From assembly GCA_023213395.1 (NCBI GenBank), contig CM041465.1, positions 136,407,741 through 136,471,740 of the forward strand: a stretch of 64,000 nt of DNA. The letters run 5' to 3'. Within the stretch, counting starts at the first letter, position 1. Each line of letters opens with the position of its first letter. The translations under genes and the position numbers were made by a program. Below, one piece after another: positions 33,108 to 43,195 of the stretch. This stretch comes from Cycas panzhihuaensis (Eukaryota; Cycadophyta). Below the pieces are notes generated by a model. That model did no database searches. It had not been told where the DNA came from and saw only the letters and a list, made by a program, of their open reading frames with translations.

Positions 33108-33872
33108 AACTGAAATTGTTAATAAATGCTTAGGAGTTTATTTTCAAAGTTTTGTAGCAAACAAACCAAATAGTTGGGTTTAATGGTTACACTTGGCCAA
33201 AGGTTTGTATAACACAACATAATACTTGTCTATTAAAATGACTCCTTTTAAGGTTTTATGTCGATACAATCCTATTTCAATGAAAGATATGGCAAGCACA
33301 AACTCACGTATTCCAACAGTCAATGATTATTTGCAAGAATCACAAAATACAATCAATTTGCTACATGAACATCTTTCCAATGCCCAAAATAGGATATAAC
33401 AACGAGTTGATTTGTATCAAACATAGTGAGAATTTTTAAAAAGCAATTAGGTTTATGTACGCTTACAACGATACAAGCAAACCATTTTAAAATAATCAAA
33501 GAAAGAAAAGCTCAACCCATAATTTTATGGTCCATATCACATAAAGAAGAAAGTGGGGGAAGTCACTTATGACTTTGGTTTACCATCTACAATCCACATT
33601 CATGACGTTTTCCATGTCTCTTGTTTAAAATCTATGTTGGGAACTAGAATGCTAGTACAAGTCAAACTTTTTGTATTAGAAGAAGAAGGCACACTACTCT
33701 TAACTCCTAAATCTGTCCTATAACGTTGCCTGCACTCTAGAACCATTCAAGAGTATCTTGTTAAATGGTAGTAACTTCTAGAGGAGGATGCATCTTGGGA
33801 ATCTCCTCTTATTTTTGAAAAGTATCCACATTTACAAAATCAAATTTTTGATGCTTTGAGGGCAAATCATTT
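33108..33872 (+). pseudogene. K integrase 3' portion and chromodomain-like end
   Basis: Directly after C1 the frame resumes: (E)IVNKCLGVYFQSFVANKPN, then WLHLAKGLYNTT, TPFKVLCRYNPI and a coiled-coil-like RIPTVNDYLQESQNTINLL. A GPY-like region is not clear. Near 33700-33872, LHSRTIQEYLVKW, LLEEDASWESPLIFEKYP and LQNQIFDALR fit a chromodomain, the mark of chromoviruses, which tethers integrase to histone marks. Stops within VKW** show decay. Confidence 0.8.
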
Positions 33873-33888
33873 TTAAGAAGGGAAAGTT

Positions 33889-34113
33889 TATAGTGGAGCC
33901 TAATTAGTGGGTAATTAGGCATTAATGGAATTATTTAAAGAAGCAGGTAACTCTTTATTAAAGTCACAACCCTTCGTTGACATGTATATTGGACAACATA
34001 ATATTGTATCATCATTCATTTCAATATTATTAATCAGTTATCCCTTTGAATATTTGGGTCTTTTGGCCATATTCATTTACTGTGTACGAGCATGACCCAT
34101 CTAGGTCACCTCC
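33889..34113 (+). repeat. K 3' LTR
   Basis: 225 bp beginning TATAGTGGAGCC (TG changed to TA) after the polypurine tract AAGAAGGGAAAG (33875-33886) and ending near CACCTCC. It is homologous to 11933-12145. Confidence 0.8.
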
Positions 34114-34123
34114 AACCCATTGT

Positions 34124-34444
34124 TGATATGACTTTGGATTTATGCTCACTTGCTCTTCGTGGAATTCAGACAAGGAAGCACCTTCAGGCCTTGTACATGC
34201 ACAAGAATGCTACACCTGAATCGGGTAAGAGGAGAAATGAATAACTTCTCTCTTCATTTCCTTGAAGAATGACTTACATATTTATACAAACATAAATTGG
34301 TTGTATGTAGGACACATATATGTTCCATGCAGGATATGTGTCGTCTATATACCTAATTGTTAATTAAGTTCCTTAAGTACCTTTTAAGTGATACATAAAG
34401 AACCTAATGAACACTATACATTAGGACCACATAAACATTCATCA
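34124..34444 (-). repeat. X- 3' LTR
   Basis: 321 bp; minus strand TGATGAATG...AAGTCATATCA. TATAAATATG on the minus strand near 34280. Confidence 0.9.
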
Positions 34445-34458
34445 TTTCCTCCTTGCTT

Positions 34459-35089
34459 GGAAAGAAATTGGCCTCAATTTCTGCTAAAAATGGGGAAATT
34501 ATTCTTGGAGAGCTGCTTCAGAAATCCATTTGGCTTTGGTGGGTAGAGTCCCTTTTCGATCAACGAGATAGACAGGTGGTAGTAATCTGTTGCCTAGTTC
34601 ATTGTTGTCGAGTGTCGAGAATGGTGTTTGTTAAAAGGAGAGGTTGAAAATCTAGAATGGTAAAAGGATGAGCAACAACGGGTTCAACTCCAAAGTTGTG
34701 GTGGCCCATATAACTTGAATTGACTGACATTAACGACAACATGAATGCCCAGATGAGTAGCTAGGTCGAGGCGAAAAGCAATTGGTCTGATAGCATATAA
34801 AACAAATAGGTTTAAGTTTATGGTGATGCTTAAATCTCTTGTGATCTAGATGGAGCTAAACTTTGTCGTCGACTTGAAAGGAAGCGATGGAGTAATGTTG
34901 ATCTTGAACTGCTTTATTTTTTTTTGGCTTGTGTCTAGTGGAGAATTTGCTTGAAACATGGTCATCATGCTAATGACCAAATTTTGTTGAAAAACTTGAG
35001 CATCTTGTCATTGTTCACGAAGCTCTTGTATCAAGACTTTAGTGATGTCTGGCTAGGATTGATCCTCTTGATCATGAGACATGGTATTT
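34459..35089 (-). other. X- pre-PPT region
   Basis: Non-coding on both strands. The part next to the polypurine tract (GCAGAAATTGAGGCCAATTTC on the minus strand) is conserved with 22780-22812 of X+. Confidence 0.6.
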
Positions 35090-35475
35090 GTGCGGGGTAT
35101 GCTTGCCTATGGAGAGGGCTTATGGAAATATGCTTTTTATACAAGGAAAAAATTTAGACAAAGTACACTTGCCAATGAAGGATTGTACATGGTACACTTG
35201 CCTAGGGAGAGGGCTTATGGCAATATGCCCGTTGTATAAGGAAAAATTCAGACAAGGACACTTGCCAATGAAGGATTGTATGGGGTACACTTGCCTAGGG
35301 AGAGGGCTTATGGTAATATACCCATTGTACAAGGAAAAATTTAGAGAAGTACACTTGCCAATGAAGGATTGTATAGGGTACGCTTGCCTAGGGAGAGGGC
35401 TTATGGCAATCTGCCCCAGAATGATGTTGAAGGAGATATATCCCTAATTAGGTGGCTCAAGTTTCGCTTGCCTGT
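35090..35475. repeat. X- tandem repeat block (about five units)
   Basis: Units of roughly 65-75 bp containing GGGTACACTTGCCTAGGGAG and GGGCTTATGGCAATATGCCC, the reverse complement of the X+ unit. A plus-strand frame with repeated LGRGLMAICPLYKEKF results from the repeats; it is antisense to the element. Confidence 0.85.
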
Positions 35476-36703
35476 AAAGGGTTTATGGTTGTATGCTCAT
35501 GACCTCTTTTTTTAAAATTGAATAGGCCACAAAGTGTGAGTGGTTAACACTTAGTGACCATAGGGTCGAAGAAAAAGAAGAAGGACCAAAAGAAGGGCCA
35601 AAAAACTTTTAAAAGGCTTAAATCTCTATTAAAGTACATAAGAAAAAATAAACTAAGGTTATAAACCTTTAATTTAGTTTAGAATATATTAAGAATATTC
35701 TTTTTTAAATAACATAAGGTTGCAAAACATTATAAAAAAGTATTATAATGTCGAAAAAATATTTTTTGACAGTCATGTGGCTGAGCGACTTTTGCTGAAG
35801 ATTCTGAAAACAAGTTCGTTAAGTGCTAACGATCATGATGAATACCCATGTGTTGGGGTTTCATCCATTAGAGAGCGAGTTGGCTCACATTGAATTTTTC
35901 CTAGGGTGCATGACAGTCGGTAAAATCACCAAGAGCAGGAAAGAGCGATCGAATCGTCTTTGCATCTACGTGAAGGAATCAACAATTTCAGATTTTGAGT
36001 CTTCATCGAGGAATAGATGCGCCTAGTGATGACTGCAATCAAATCTTTGATCATTTATGTCTCGTGTGGGCTCACACTGTTTGATCTTGAAATATCTCCA
36101 CATAGGTTGTGACTGCAAATCCCATGGAGGTGCTTTAAGGCCAACTTTGGCGATCTATGTATATTCATGGTGATGATAGGATTCAAGCTACGAAGTTAGG
36201 CCATCCTTGATATTTACAAACAATCATAAACCTAATATTACTTTGGGTAGATGGCTTATCTCTCGTTGGTACAAATAGCGGAGATAGAGATAGGAATTTA
36301 TAAATTTCACTTTCGACTCTTCAATATACAACAAACGGTAGAAAAAATAGATGCTAAATACTACCCAAAAGGTCTGGCTGATTCAACCTCTGGATGGAGA
36401 CAGATGGACCTCAGTCTTTCCGCATGGTGGATGTCTAGACCTCTACCCGCTTCTTTCCCAAAGGTGCCATTCATAGCACAATGCTTTACTCTAGGGTTCA
36501 CAGTATCATTTTTGGCCACACCAAATCCTATAGATCGAAGACTCCTTTCCAAATGAGGGAATACACCGAGAAACCCCAAGTCATTGGTTCAAAACTTGCG
36601 AAAGGGTTGGTGGTAAAGGTGTTGTTCTTCGTCCTCAGATCTCATGAATTTGGAATCAAATGAAGAGAGAAAAATGGTGCTAAGATCCCTAGAGGCCGAC
36701 TAG
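35476..36703 (-). other. X- internal cargo region, unidentified
   Basis: The area between tandem repeats and primer site. AT-rich at 35500-35760. Minus-strand frames at 36361-36579 (72 codons, including FPHLERSLRSIGFG and HHAERLRSICLHPEVE) and a few shorter coding-like runs may be captured host sequence, but I recognise no family. Confidence 0.3.
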
Positions 36704-36715
36704 GCTCTGATACCA
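36704..36715 (-). other. X- primer-binding site
   Basis: The minus strand reads TGGTATCAGAGC two bases after the LTR end. Confidence 0.9.
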
Positions 36716-36717
36716 AT

Positions 36718-37042
36718 TGGTATGACTTTTGATTTATGCTCACTTGTTGTTCGTGGAATTCAGATAGGGAAGCATCTTCATGCCTTTTACGTGCACAATA
36801 ATGCTAGACTTGAGTTAGGTAAGAGGAGGAATGAATAACTTCTCGCTTCATTGATTTCCTTGAAGAATGACTTAGATATTTATACAAACTTAAGTTGGTT
36901 GTATGTAGGACACATATGTGTTCCATGCAGGACATATGTCGTCTATATATCTAATTGTTAATTAAGTTTCTTAAGTACCTTTTAAGTGATACATAAACAA
37001 CCTAAAGAACACTATACATTAGGACTACATAAATATTCATGA
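36718..37042 (-). repeat. X- 5' LTR
   Basis: 325 bp, partner of 34124-34444; the minus-strand start is TCATGAAT against TGATGAAT. TATAAATATC-like box near 36880 on the minus strand. Confidence 0.9.
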
Positions 37043-37188
37043 ATTGTTGATTCTGAGCAAAGTGAAACAAGTTTAATTCTGATGTTGATGAAGAAGGACA
37101 AGCTCAAACAGAAAGCACATGATGCAGCTTAAAAGGAAGACAAATTGGTGATGCGATAGATAACACAAAGATTAAACATAAAGGGGAG

Positions 37189-37585
37189 TGTTAAAAAGTA
37201 ATACTTAAACTATAGTCAATTTGTATGGTCAATCCATGCTGTGGTAATTTAATAATGTCTAGTGGTGTTATTATTGTGGTGGAGTCATTAGACATTAGAG
37301 ATACTCTCTCAAAGTTGTGATAAGTGTGGGCAATATTAATTGTTGTGCATGTTCTCATTTGATTGGTTGTTGTTAAGGTTCTCACACATCATATTATTGG
37401 AGAGAATTGGTGCAGTGCCATTGGTCATTAATGACATAGATTACTTCTAAATAAGAGAATACCATATTAATTGTAACTTGTGAAGACACCTAGTGCTTCC
37501 CCAGTGGAACCTAGTGTGGTTGTATCTTTGTTGAATATCTTCATTAATGGGATCTCATATATTTTATGGTGGATGTTTCCTAACA
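37189..37585 (+). repeat. Lone copia-like LTR
   Basis: About 397 bp, TGTTAAAAAG...TTTCCTAACA, with inverted TGTTA/TAACA ends. It is preceded by a good polypurine tract (AAAGGGGAG, 37180-37188), so it is a 3' LTR. The internal region upstream (37048-37179) is short and no pol could be read before X- cuts it off. Only one copy is in the window, so the ends are provisional. Confidence 0.5.
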
Positions 37586-38795
37586 TGTTAAACCTTGTGT
37601 CTTAATATTGGTTGTTTGATGTTTATTTATTCTCCATTATTGATGATTGTATGTTCTTATGATTATGATAAATGCCTCCATGTTGATGCAATTAGATCTT
37701 GTGGTATTTCTAAGGTGTTTGATGGTTGTCCTTATGATGACATCAAATCTAAAAATCTAACATTTTAAGGCTTAAAATGGTAGTGGGCGCTTAGAGATAG
37801 AGCTTTTTGAGTGGAGAAGTAGGTGTAGGTGTGAGCCAAAAATTCCATAATAGAAATGAGATAGGAGAGAAAGGGGATGAAGTTTAACCTGCATGACAGA
37901 GGGAGTTTGAAAGGAAAAAGAGAGAGATTGGTAATGGCTAAACCCTAAATCGAAGATTCTGGTGAATGGACGTTGGATACAGGATGTAACCCTATCAACT
38001 GGGTACAGTGGTTGGTGGTTGCTAATATGACTTGCTTGATGGTTTTAAGTCATAAAAGCCTTAACCCAAACATGGAGAAATTGAGCATAATGTATTTCTG
38101 TGAAAGAGTGCTTACGGAGTAGCGATGCCATAATCAGTAATGGCAGATTATAATGAATTTTCTGATGGTGTCTGGCCAGACTTATGCTAAGTTTGTATTT
38201 GATAGATTCTTTGTTGGGTCTTTCAGGTAGTCCAATCAGCTCTTCAACATATGCTTGCAGGAATCCAACATATTGAACGTCATCAATGGGGGAAAAGAGC
38301 ATTACCAACAATACATGATTGTAAAGTGCAGAGATAAGGAAAACAATTTTAGAATGCACACAACAATTTCATATTGAAGAAGCATTGCCAAATACATCAA
38401 AATATGGCTCGGCTATTAAGAACCTATAGGGCCCTAGATCCTATGATTTCATCTTTCACAACAATGGAACCTCTATAATTCCACACGGGTAGTTGGTAGT
38501 GGGAAAACTACCAACCAACTCATTAAATTAATTACCTTTCACATTATCTCATTAATTTCATCTTAATATTCCACATTTGAACAAGTTTCATAATGAAGTC
38601 CAATGCCCAATGCACTGTCGATATTCATTGACTATTGTTGTGGTTATTGGTCTAAGAAAGTAAAATACAATGGACACTAAGAGCCTATTTAATATATCTT
38701 GTAAATTTTGCAATAGTGTCACTTAATTCAACCTGGGTTACCTTCCCTGCCATGTCCTCGGTTCTTTGTTTTTTCTATCTGGAACCTCTAAACTT
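37586..38795. other. Unassigned AT-rich region
   Basis: No retroelement domain, RNA gene or convincing exon seen. A 104-codon minus-strand frame (38045-38359) has no recognisable family and ordinary composition. A small hairpin (GTTGGTAGT/ACTACCAAC) lies near 38492-38520. It ends at the GCTAT duplication of W (38796-38800). Confidence 0.4.
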
Positions 38796-38800
38796 GCTAT

Positions 38801-38857
38801 TGTGACGATGTTAATGTCACATGGTTATTTCATAAAGTTAGAATTAGATAAAGTCAC
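38801..38857 (+). repeat. W 5' LTR, first part (cut by G)
   Basis: TGTGACGATG... to the GTCAC target duplication at 38853-38857. It matches 63623-63679 with one change. Confidence 0.95.
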
Positions 38858-39557
38858 TGCGTGTGGGTGAAAGTAGTTAATTTTGCTGCTATAACTTCTA
38901 CGAATCGTTATGGTCTTTGCTACAAGCGCTATAGAAATTTCTGGAACTGCTACAATTGCTACAGGGCTGTTATGGGACTGCCACAACTGCTACAGGGCTA
39001 CTACGGAAGTACTACGGAGCTGCTATGCAGGTGCGGCAACTGCTACGCAAAGTGCGGCAACTGCTATTCAGGTGTGGCAACTGCTATGCAAGGTGCAACA
39101 ACTGCTATTCAGGTGCGGCAACTGCTATGCAAGGTGCAACAACTGCTATTCAGTCTTCAGCGCTACGAATCACGGGCATCGCTACGCAATCATGCGGCAA
39201 TTGCTACCAGTGGCTATTCGGGAAAAATGGAAATGGGTCCAACAAGGCGTGAGACCAATGACAGTTCCAAAGAAGTAACTTATTAGTAGGAAAACAATTA
39301 TGTAACTCCTATATTTTGTATATAAAAGTTGGAACCGCAATGTGCGGAAGACGATCCAGTCTGCATGCATGTATTGCATTAAGTGTTGCGCCACGTGTTA
39401 GGGCAGCCATTCTGCATGCTACGGCGCGTACGGTTGTGACAGGACTAGACGCAGTGCCATGTTTTGAATGAAAACAATTCCGGATGATTTTACCCCCAAA
39501 GTGTGTGTCTTTCTCTTTTGAATTCTACTTGCTCATAGTATGATTGAGGCGCACACA
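38858..39557 (+). repeat. G 5' LTR with CTGCTA-rich minisatellite
   Basis: 700 bp, TGCGTGTGGG...GCGCACACA. The part at 38880-39220 is a degenerate array of short units (GGCAACTGCTATGCAAGGTG and similar, about 39 bp per higher-order unit). TATATAAA at 39319-39326 is the likely promoter box. Confidence 0.92.
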
Positions 39558-39560
39558 TAT

Positions 39561-39577
39561 TGGTTCCGTTGCCGGGT
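39561..39577 (+). other. G primer-binding site
   Basis: TGGTTCCGTTGCCGGGT three bases after the LTR. It differs at two positions from the tRNA-Asp-type site TGGCGCCGTTGCCGGG. Confidence 0.75.
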
Positions 39578-39622
39578 TTCTTAACGGAAATATGATGAAA
39601 TACTAAAAACCAGAGGCTGCTC

Positions 39623-40648
39623 ATGCCTCCTAGGGTCAACTCGCTGAAGAAGATAGAGACGCGGGACGAAAGAAGTCGACGTTGGGACGCAGAGAAGAGC
39701 CAGGAAGGCGCGCGAAGACCCAAGGAGCCAATAGAGAAAAAACCGGTAAAAAAGCGAAGTTGGAAGGGGCGGCAGGAGGAAAGCCAGACCCCAGTAGCAC
39801 CGGTAGAATGTAATAAGGACGAGGAGCCCCAGGAAGACAGGAGTCGGCCAAAGGAAGAGAAAAGAGGCAAAATTCCTGACGGAAAAGAAGAGCCAAACCA
39901 AGCGGAAAATAAAGACGGGGAAGAGAGAGACCTGCAAAATTTTCAAGATAATCAGGTACGGGAGAATTTGGAAATAATTCAAAGTTTAAAGCAAATCCAA
40001 GTAATTGATTTAGGGCAACAAATCCAGTCAGGGTTGAGCCAAGTAGAAATAGAAAATTCGCTGATAAATTAGCAAACAGAGGGGCAGCAAACCCAGTCAG
40101 GGTTGCGCCAAGAAGACGCGGAGAATTACCGGAAATCCGGCCTAGAAGAGGCGACAAACCCGGTCGGGGTTGCGCCAAGAAAACGAGGAAATTTGTGAAA
40201 AATCGGAAAGGAAGGCGACAAACCCGGTCGAGGTTGCGCCAAGAAGACACAGAAAATTGGCTGAAAAGTCAGCACGAAGAGAGGCGACAAACCCAGCAAA
40301 GGGTGCACCAAGAAAAGACTAAAAATTTGCTGGAAACACAGCAAGAAGAAGGCTGGCAAACCCTTAAAGGGTTGCGGCCAGAAGAAGTTGAAAATTTGTT
40401 GAAAATTCAGCAAGTAGAGATTGGCAAACCCAGGAAGGGTTGCACCTGAATGAAGACACAGATAGGCGGAATGATCAACAGAAGAACTGTGTAGAATTAC
40501 TGTTAAATTCTGAAAATTCACAAAAAACATTGAATAATGAAGAATTACCAAGGTATAAGGAAACATTGCAGGAAGATTTGAATCCCAAAGAAAAGCAAGA
40601 ATTAATAAACAAGCAAAAAGGAAGTTTGCAGACTGATATAAGGGAAGA
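39623..40648 (+). pseudogene. G gag N-terminal region with 23-residue repeats
   Basis: The ATG at 39623 opens a highly charged region (KKIETRDERSRRWDAEKS, KKPVKKRSWKGRQEE) up to TAG at 40070-40072. From about 40010 to 40445 a 69-bp unit repeats about seven times, encoding a 23-residue motif around QTQSGLRQED and ENLLK, with one frame loss near 40150. Then 40440-40648 continues (DDQQKN-like, LPRYKETLQEDLNPKEKQEL) until C2 interrupts it. The Gln/Glu/Lys-rich repeats suggest helices or coiled coil. This is an unusual extension upstream of capsid. Confidence 0.7.
40010..40445 (+). repeat. Seven 69-bp tandem repeats in G gag
   Basis: Units begin with GGCGACAAACCC-like sequence at about 40013, 40080, 40149, 40213, 40282, 40351 and 40420 and share GGTTGCGCCAAGAA. 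The unit length is a multiple of three, so expansion keeps the frame. Confidence 0.85.
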
Positions 40649-41216
40649 TGTTAAACCTCATGGTTTACCTTATGTTTATAATGTTAAGCTAATGTATTTT
40701 CTATTCTTGTATTATGTGTGCACTTTTGCACTTTTGTACTTTAGGTGTAACTTTATCACTTAAGTGATAAAGTACACACCCACTTTATGTCTAGTGACAT
40801 AACGTTGTAACTTAAGGGTCAAATGACCCCGTTGCACTTTTGCTCACATGAGCTCCCAATGGACACTTGTCCTACATGCAAGCATGCATTGCATGATTTA
40901 CACTTGTCATTCATGCATTTGCATGATTGACACTTGTCATTCATGCAATAGCCTTTGGCCTCTCATCTTCTTCTATTTAAAGAGGCCTCTCTTCATTGTT
41001 GCTCATCTAAGGAGGAGGAGCTCATTGTTATTCTCGGTTTGCTAATCGTGAAGCATTCTTTGGTGGTTGGACTAATTCCAACCCCCCATTTCTAGTATCT
41101 TGATCTCACTCCTATTTCACTTTGTGTTCTTTATGTTTCATGCTTTCATGCATTTGCAGTATTGTGCTTGTACTTATGATCTTGGGACTAATGTGGCCTA
41201 ATGCCCATTTTTCACA
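40649..41216 (+). repeat. C2 5' LTR
   Basis: 568 bp, TGTTAAACC...TTTTTCACA. A 24-bp perfect palindrome centred on CACTTAAGTG at 40750-40773; TATTTAAA at 40974-40981 is the likely promoter box. Two copies of TGACACTTGTCATTCATGCA-like sequence near 40895-40950. Confidence 0.93.
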
Positions 41217-41218
41217 TT

Positions 41219-41231
41219 TGGTATCGAGTGA
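41219..41231 (+). other. C2 primer-binding site, altered
   Basis: TGGTATCGAGTGA where C1 has TGGTATCAGAGCA. One base of the Met-type site is missing and the 3' part is changed. Confidence 0.7.
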
Positions 41232-41389
41232 AAGGTCTCGAACTTAGCTTGTTTAAGCAATTGTTAGTTTATTATCTCTGTCATTTGTTTTGAAATCTGC
41301 CTTTGGACTATCCTCTGTCCCTGCACTTGAAGAAGCCATTTTGTGCATTTACGGACTGCATGCAAGGTCTGTCCAACCATTTCTGAAGA

Positions 41390-41965
41390 GGAATCGAGCC
41401 AAGCTCGATCGGCATCGGCTACAGTCAGGTACCCATTTCGGCGAGCTCCGGCCAACTCGGCATTCAAGTCCTCAAGTAATTTGTCATTCTTTGAGTCAAG
41501 ACATCGGCTCAAAGACTTAGCACTTTTATTTCGGCCGATTACCTTTGCCATTTCGACTCTGTCGATCAACATTCAACATCACGCTAAGTCGCAGTACGCC
41601 AAGATCGACCATCGCCAAGTCGTGAATGCCGGTCAAGATTCACATATTGCCGGCTCTCTCACGCCAACTCGGTGTCTTTGAAGTCGGCCTAACCGGACTC
41701 TCATCGCCAACTCACCATCCGCTAAGTCGGTGAGGTCGCCGATCGGCATTCCATCTTTGAGTCAAGGCCGTCAATCATACCGACTCGCTGCCGAGTCTTC
41801 GCGACAACTCGGCACACATTCAAAGTGCCAAATCGGCATCCGCCGACTCACATTGCCGACTCTTCATCACTACCACCAGTGCCGGCTCTTCATCACTTCA
41901 TCGCTTAGTCGCTTGCCAACTCACCATTGAAGTCAGACACCGACAAGATACGCCAAGATTGCTAT
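41390..41965 (+). other. CpG-rich leader block of C2
   Basis: About 570 bp of GC- and CpG-rich sequence with many degenerate GCCAACTCGGC / GCCGACTC units (six CpG in 41401-41460 alone). It contrasts with the AT-rich, CpG-poor rest of the element and is absent from C1. No coding frame of known type (frames at 41290-41930 look accidental). Confidence 0.7.
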
Positions 41966-42328
41966 TGATCGGTGCCAATTTCATTGCCAAGATTAAAAAA
42001 AAAAATCAATCTCCTGATAGCATATTTTCAACAATATGCTCATGTGAATCAATTTGTTTTTAAGGTTTTAAGAGATTTTTTTTTTTTTTAAATTCTAAAG
42101 GGGGGAATCTTAAAAGACTTTAAGTCTTTATAGCTGGGCCTACTTAAAATTTTTTTTTACAAACATTGGCAGTCTTGATTCTTAAAAGTACCTTTTTGTA
42201 CTTACTGTTTTTAAGCTTTTTTAGCACACTTTCATGCTATTAAAGCATCATTGAGCTTAATTAATGTAATCAAAAGGCATATCTACATTGTAAAGGTGAA
42301 GAAAATTTCCACCTAACTTCATTTTTTG

Positions 42329-43195
42329 GCACCTTGCATGGTGACCTTGGCCTTCTTAAGTTCAAAAAGAAGGCTCATTGTGAAACTTAATAAAATCACA
42401 ATTTTCTTGTTGGATTGTTGAGACATTTTAAGTCTCAACAACTGCTGCGTGGAGTTTGTGTTGGCTTTGGAGCATTTCTTGAGTACACTTTTCTTGTGGC
42501 TTCATCACTTCATCAGATTTTGAAGGTTAAAAGGAACCCTCTTTTGTTGTCATCAAAGGTTCCTTACATCATTTTTTTAAGTACTCAAAGTACTTTATCA
42601 TTGTACTCAAGCATACATAGCACCTCACTTGGATCATAAAGCACTTGAAATCTGTTTTTGTGCTCATTCTCTCATTGCTTCTTAAGAAGCATTCTTTGTA
42701 AGCCAAAAAGGCATAAAAATTCAAGTAAAAAGACATTAAAAATTCACTTAGACTTGTTTAAAAGTGAATTTAAAATCTGTTGGAGAGGCTCGAAAAAGGT
42801 TCAAACCTTGCCTCTAAATTAACCTTAAGCTTGGTGCATTCCCGAGGGGACCAATAGGCCAAATGCAGTCGGTGCACGACAATTAAGGTTGCTTGAGGGA
42901 AAGGAGGTTCGAAAAGGGTGTTATTGGGGTACATGAATCCCGGGGAAAGCATGGTACGTCCATGCGAGATCAACCCTACCCTTGTCCTAGATTTAACTTG
43001 GTCAACATTTGGATCTTCTCTATAAGATCAAGTTGGACCAACTCTATAGCCTAGTCCTCCACCCTCATCATTCCATTGAGTTGTTGGATCTTCTAGTAAG
43101 ATCGGAATTGGTCTTGTTAGAAGGTGGAACTTAAGCGACGAAAGCTTTGAGTTTCCAAGTTATCTGCTAGCTTCAAGTGTTAATCAAGTGGAAAG
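42329..43195 (+). other. C2 leader block conserved with C1
   Basis: Counterpart of 27499-28394, with the best match at 42785-43080. Non-coding, ends at the gag start. Confidence 0.6.

Larger units (their letters stand above)
11933..34113 (+). mobile_element. Ty3/gypsy chromovirus K, interrupted by X+, Y and C1
   Basis: Short LTRs at 11933-12145 and 33889-34113, Met-tRNA primer site at 12148, gag and pol at 23108-26244 continuing at 33108-33440, a chromodomain-like end at 33700-33872 and a polypurine tract at 33875-33888. Removing X+ (with Y) and C1 leaves about 5.3 kb, a normal chromovirus size. The flanks AACTT (11928-11932) and AACCC (34114-34118) differ by two C/T changes and may be a decayed duplication. 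Dense stops in pol make it one of the oldest elements in the window. Confidence 0.85.
34124..37042 (-). mobile_element. Non-autonomous LTR element X-, minus strand
   Basis: A complete 2.9-kb element with exact duplication ATTGT at 34119-34123 and 37043-37047. LTRs 34124-34444 and 36718-37042; minus-strand primer site at 36704-36715; minus-strand polypurine tract at 34445-34458; the X tandem repeats at 35090-35475. It has no gag or pol. It is the same family as X+, but its internal part between primer site and repeats (about 35500-36700) does not show tubulin or WD-repeat sequence, so cargo differs between copies. Confidence 0.9.

Noticed and set aside
35088-35447. 119-codon frame with repeated peptide, possible repetitive protein
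   Set aside because: It is antisense to X- and results from the DNA tandem repeats; other frames in the same block are nearly as open.
38045-38359. Minus-strand 104-codon gene
   Set aside because: No family, no upstream signals, and the AT-rich surroundings give such frames by chance.
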